Part shown: piece after piece, positions 61,760 to 64,000 of the stretch
Layout of the letters: every line of letters begins with the position of its first letter
Numbering within the stretch: position 1 is the first letter of the stretch
DNA from: Curtobacterium sp. MCBA15_009
GTDB taxonomy: Bacteria > Actinomycetota > Actinomycetes > Actinomycetales > Microbacteriaceae
Assembly: GCF_001864895.1 (NCBI RefSeq)
Contig: NZ_MJGO01000037.1
Location: 418,759 to 482,758, forward strand
Length of the DNA stretch: 64,000 nt
Direction: 5' to 3'
Position numbers and translations under genes: made by a program
The notes under the pieces: generated by a model
What the model was told of the DNA's origin: nothing
Database searches by the model: none
Seen by the model: the letters and a program-made list of their open reading frames with translations, nothing else

Positions 61760-62475
61760 CGTGCCTGCTCCGTCGTTCCGAATCGCATGTGCAGCCGGAA
61801 CCGGTCCGGTGCGAGGAGGCTGTCGACCTGCTCGACGAAGCCGTTGTGGACCGTGCGCGAGATCCGTCGGCTGTGCAGGAAGGTGGCACCGACCGGCTGT
61901 CCGAGCACGGCGGCGTCCTCGGCGTCGAGTGGGGTCACGTCGACCCACTGCTCGGCGACCGCCGGCACGAGACCGGCCGCCGCCAGGGTGGCGCTCAGGG
62001 AGTCGTCGACGAGACCGTCGTCGACCGCGCGGTCGAGCGCGCCGGTGCGCGGCACCCGGCTGCGCTCGAGCGAGACCGGCGTGCCGCCGACGACGTGGCG
62101 GACCCGGTCGACGGCGATGAAGGCCGCCGAGTTGGCGCCGACGCGCTCGGCGAGGTCGACGTCCTCGATGCGGGCGATGCGGAGCACGCGGGTGGCGACC
62201 TGCACGCCGGTGGCGGCGATCGAGCGGGCCCAGCCGCCGCGGGGGTCGAGGGCCGCGCCGTCGAAGGTCACGACGGATCCGACGCCGCCGTGCGTCGCGA
62301 TGTACTCCTCGTCGGCCAGGTCGGCGAGTGCGGCGCGGACGGTGCCGCGACTGACGGCGAACCGATCGGCGAGCTCGTGCTCACCGGGCAGGCGCTGCCC
62401 GGGCAGCAGCCGCCCGGTCGCGATCGCGTCGCGCAGGGCGTCGGCGACGAGGCGTCGCTTCGATGAGACGGGCAT
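61756..62475 (-). CDS. GntR-family regulator with UTRA domain (HutC type)
   Basis: 239 residues. Winged helix with GRLLPGQRLPGEHELADRFA and VSRGTVRAALADLADEEYI (about residues 21-59), then a UTRA ligand domain ending FVEQVDSLLAPDRFRLHMRF. First gene of the permease/hydrolase/kinase operon and probably its own repressor; the palindrome TACATGTA at 62487-62494 just upstream is the likely binding site. Confidence 0.93.
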   Translation of the reverse strand: MPVSSKRRLVADALRDAIATGRLLPGQRLPGEHELADRFAVSRGTVRAALADLADEEYIATHGGVGSVVTFDGAALDPRGGWARSIAATGVQVATRVLRIARIEDVDLAERVGANSAAFIAVDRVRHVVGGTPVSLERSRVPRTGALDRAVDDGLVDDSLSATLAAAGLVPAVAEQWVDVTPLDAEDAAVLGQPVGATFLHSRRISRTVHNGFVEQVDSLLAPDRFRLHMRFGTTEQAR

Positions 62476-62486
62476 GGCAGCGAGCA

Positions 62487-62494
62487 TACATGTA
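62487..62494. promoter_or_regulatory. Candidate GntR/HutC operator
   Basis: TACATGTA, flanked as CTTGTACATGTATGC on the minus strand, lies 12 bases upstream of the gntR ATG. HutC-group sites usually have a GT-n-TA-n-AC core, and this element contains GTACATGTA, so it fits in part. Confidence 0.5.
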
Positions 62495-62612
62495 CAAGAC
62501 CTGTCCAGTCTCGCGCGTCGGTCCCGGTGCAGCCCCGGACAGGAGGCCCGGCTCGGCCCCGACGGGTCGCCTCCGGTCCGCAGGGACGCACCGCGGATGC
62601 GCCCGCAGGCGT

Positions 62613-63371
62613 TCAGGGAGTCGGCGTTCGCCCTGCTGCCGCGCCGCTCGGGTGGTCGACGATGCGACCGAGCCACTCGCCGAGCACCGCGCGTTCCCCC
62701 GGCGACAGGACGTCGAGGTCCGGTGCGGCCGCCGCCAGGGTCACCGCCGCGGCTCGCAGTGCCGACGAGTCGTCCCCGGCGCCGTCCGACGGGCCCGGCG
62801 TGAGGATGCGGGCGAGCACGGTCTCCAGGACCACGTCGGCGAGGTGCGTGTCCCGTTCGTCCTCCGGCTCGTCGAGCAGGGCGAGGACGGCTCCGGTGCC
62901 GGCGGCGTGCACGAGCCGGATCGCCTCGTGCTCGGGGACCGCGAGCCTGCCGGCAGCCGCGACGCGGCGGAGTCGGGCTGCGAGGAGCTCGAGCCCGACG
63001 GCGACGGCCGGTGACCCTCGACCGCGTCGGGGGTCGCTCATGATGACGAAGAGGTCGGGGTTGGCGAGCCCGAACCCGATCGTCGCGTCCCACCCGCTCC
63101 GCAGGTCGGTCACGGGGTCGTCGTCGGCCGAGGCCTGCACGGCAGCGGCCTTCGTGACGGTGAACGAGGCCATCGTGTGCTCGGCGACGGCGTCGAGCAG
63201 GCCGTCCTTGTCCCCGAAGAGCCGGTAGATCGTGGGTGCCTGCACCCCGGCGCGCTGCGCGACCGCCCGGGTCGTCACCGCGGCCGCGCCGTCGTCGTGC
63301 AGCAGGGCGGCGGCGGCCTCCACCACGCGGAGGCGGACGTCGGCGGCGAGGGGCGCGATCGGTTCGGTCAC
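62613..63371 (-). CDS. TetR-family transcriptional regulator
   Basis: 252 residues. HTH about residues 14-58 (VTTRAVAQRAGVQAPTIYRLF, GDKDGLLDAV), long C-terminal helical domain. Divergent from an NmrA-type reductase with several inverted repeats between them, so autoregulation and control of the reductase are likely. GTG 63371 is chosen; a further upstream ATG at 63401 is in frame but would cover operator DNA. Confidence 0.9.
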   Translation of the reverse strand: MTEPIAPLAADVRLRVVEAAAALLHDDGAAAVTTRAVAQRAGVQAPTIYRLFGDKDGLLDAVAEHTMASFTVTKAAAVQASADDDPVTDLRSGWDATIGFGLANPDLFVIMSDPRRGRGSPAVAVGLELLAARLRRVAAAGRLAVPEHEAIRLVHAAGTGAVLALLDEPEDERDTHLADVVLETVLARILTPGPSDGAGDDSSALRAAAVTLAAAAPDLDVLSPGERAVLGEWLGRIVDHPSGAAAGRTPTP

Positions 63372-63398
63372 GGAACAACGATAACAACCCGTTGCTAC

Positions 63399-63443
63399 CA
63401 CCGATTTTCCGGTGATACTGTCCAGTTGTTACCACTGATAACA
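63399..63443. promoter_or_regulatory. Operator-like inverted repeats in divergent promoter
   Basis: CACCG-ATTTTC-CGGTG (63399-63414) and TGTTA-CCACTGA-TAACA (63427-63443) lie between the TetR and the reductase genes in AT-richer DNA; a further GATAACAACCC sequence at about 63380 resembles the second. Likely binding sites for the TetR. Confidence 0.6.
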
Positions 63444-63457
63444 GAGAGGTCAGACCC

Positions 63458-64000
63458 ATGATCACGATCACCGGCGCGACGGGCGCCCTCAACGGCGCGA
63501 CCGCCGACCACCTGCTCCGACGACTGCCGGCCTCGGAGCTGACCGTCGTCACTCGCGACCCGGCGCGGGCGTCCCGGTTCGCGGACCGCGGCGTCACCGT
63601 TCGCACCGGCAGCTACGACGACCCCGACGGGCTCCGGGCGGCGTTCGAGGGCGCCGACCAGCTGCTGCTCGTGTCCTCGAACGACCCGCACGGCGACACG
63701 GTCACGCAGCACCGGAACGCCGTGCATGCAGCGGCGGCCGTCGGGGTGGGGCGTGTGCTCTACACGAGCCACCAGGGTGCCGGAGCAGCGTCGCCCTTCG
63801 TGCCGGCGCAGCACCACGCGGCCACCGAGGCGATGCTCGCGGCGTCGGGCCTGCCCTGGACCTCGCTGCGGAACGGCTTCTACGCCCACAGCCTGCAGTG
63901 GCTGATGGGACCGTGGCAGCAGACCGGGGTCGTCGCCGTGCCGGCGGACGGCCCGGTGTCGTGGACCGCCCGCGAGGACGCCGCTGCCGGTGCCGCGGCG
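63458..64000 (+). CDS. NmrA-like NAD(P)-binding reductase, 3'-truncated by window
   Basis: First 181 residues of an atypical SDR: MITITGATGALNGATADHLL carries the TGATGxxG nucleotide motif; VLYTSHQGAGAASPF and WTSLRNGFYAHSL match the quinone oxidoreductase 2 (YtfG) group. Same family as the gene at 11549. ATG 63458 after AGAGAGG. Transcribed away from a TetR that probably controls it, as often seen for such stress-response reductases. Confidence 0.92.
   Translation, partial: MITITGATGALNGATADHLLRRLPASELTVVTRDPARASRFADRGVTVRTGSYDDPDGLRAAFEGADQLLLVSSNDPHGDTVTQHRNAVHAAAAVGVGRVLYTSHQGAGAASPFVPAQHHAATEAMLAASGLPWTSLRNGFYAHSLQWLMGPWQQTGVVAVPADGPVSWTAREDAAAGAAA

Overview
The window is high-GC DNA (72% by hand count at 46261-46320) from an actinobacterium. 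The mismatch endonuclease NucS, the heme route with HemQ (coproporphyrin-dependent), HisKA_3/LuxR signalling, LytR-CpsA-Psr and very frequent GTG starts all fit Actinomycetota. The gene mix suggests Microbacteriaceae, perhaps Curtobacterium; that genus call is inference. No rRNA, tRNA, CRISPR array or transposase was seen. Coding density is high, and every gene-free stretch is shorter than 300 bases unless it holds a gene remnant.

Layout. 1-5437: partial SDR, APH-type kinase, secreted metalloprotease, two-component system, SDR. 5438-17826: metabolism and regulators (MarR, TetRs, Gfo/Idh oxidoreductase with a sugar isomerase, NUDIX, VOC, P-loop kinase, NmrA-like protein, CynX-like MFS with a HAD phosphatase, nucS, and a LacI/MFS divergent pair with a palindromic operator). 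17890-24502 (minus strand): a lower-GC island of overlapping genes that looks like an undescribed ribosomal-peptide (RiPP-like) system. It has a 40-residue acidic precursor, a hairpin, two JmjC/cupin oxygenases, a peptide-arginase candidate, an MFS exporter, an RsgA-like GTPase and a third JmjC protein. 24677-25158: a decayed duplicate of a flippase whose intact copy lies at 27332-28546. 25243-36369: small proteins, SDR/TetR pair, flippase and MATE transporters, uracil/xanthine permease, M13 peptidase, degenerate beta-lactamase-fold protein, GNAT, DUF4232 lipoprotein, a period-20 repeat protein and NUDIX.

36387-47562: heme biosynthesis. hemA diverges from hemE-hemY-(three small envelope proteins)-hemQ-hemH-hemC-hemD-hemB-hemL, so nearly the whole route from glutamyl-tRNA to coproheme/heme sits in one locus, with short overlaps in both halves. 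47629-58005: Q/P/G-rich membrane protein, GntR plus a tandem GntR-like regulator plus an orphan ABC ATPase, quinone-oxidoreductase-like MDR, pfkA, AlkA-like glycosylase, epimerase, phosphatase and LCP protein. 58006-62475: an alpha/beta-hydrolase remnant, then a nucleoside-type operon (GntR, DraG-like hydrolase, NCS1 permease, PfkB kinase). 62613-64000: TetR diverging from an NmrA-like reductase cut by the window end.

The strongest candidate for new biology is 17890-24502. The precursor ends in a short Arg/Asn/His-containing segment. The encoded enzymes belong to families that hydroxylate protein side chains (JmjC ribosomal oxygenases) and convert arginine to ornithine (arginase fold). An extra copy of a 30S-ribosome GTPase raises the possibility that the product acts on, or is resisted at, the ribosome. 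The gene content and order are seen directly; the chemistry and target are inference.
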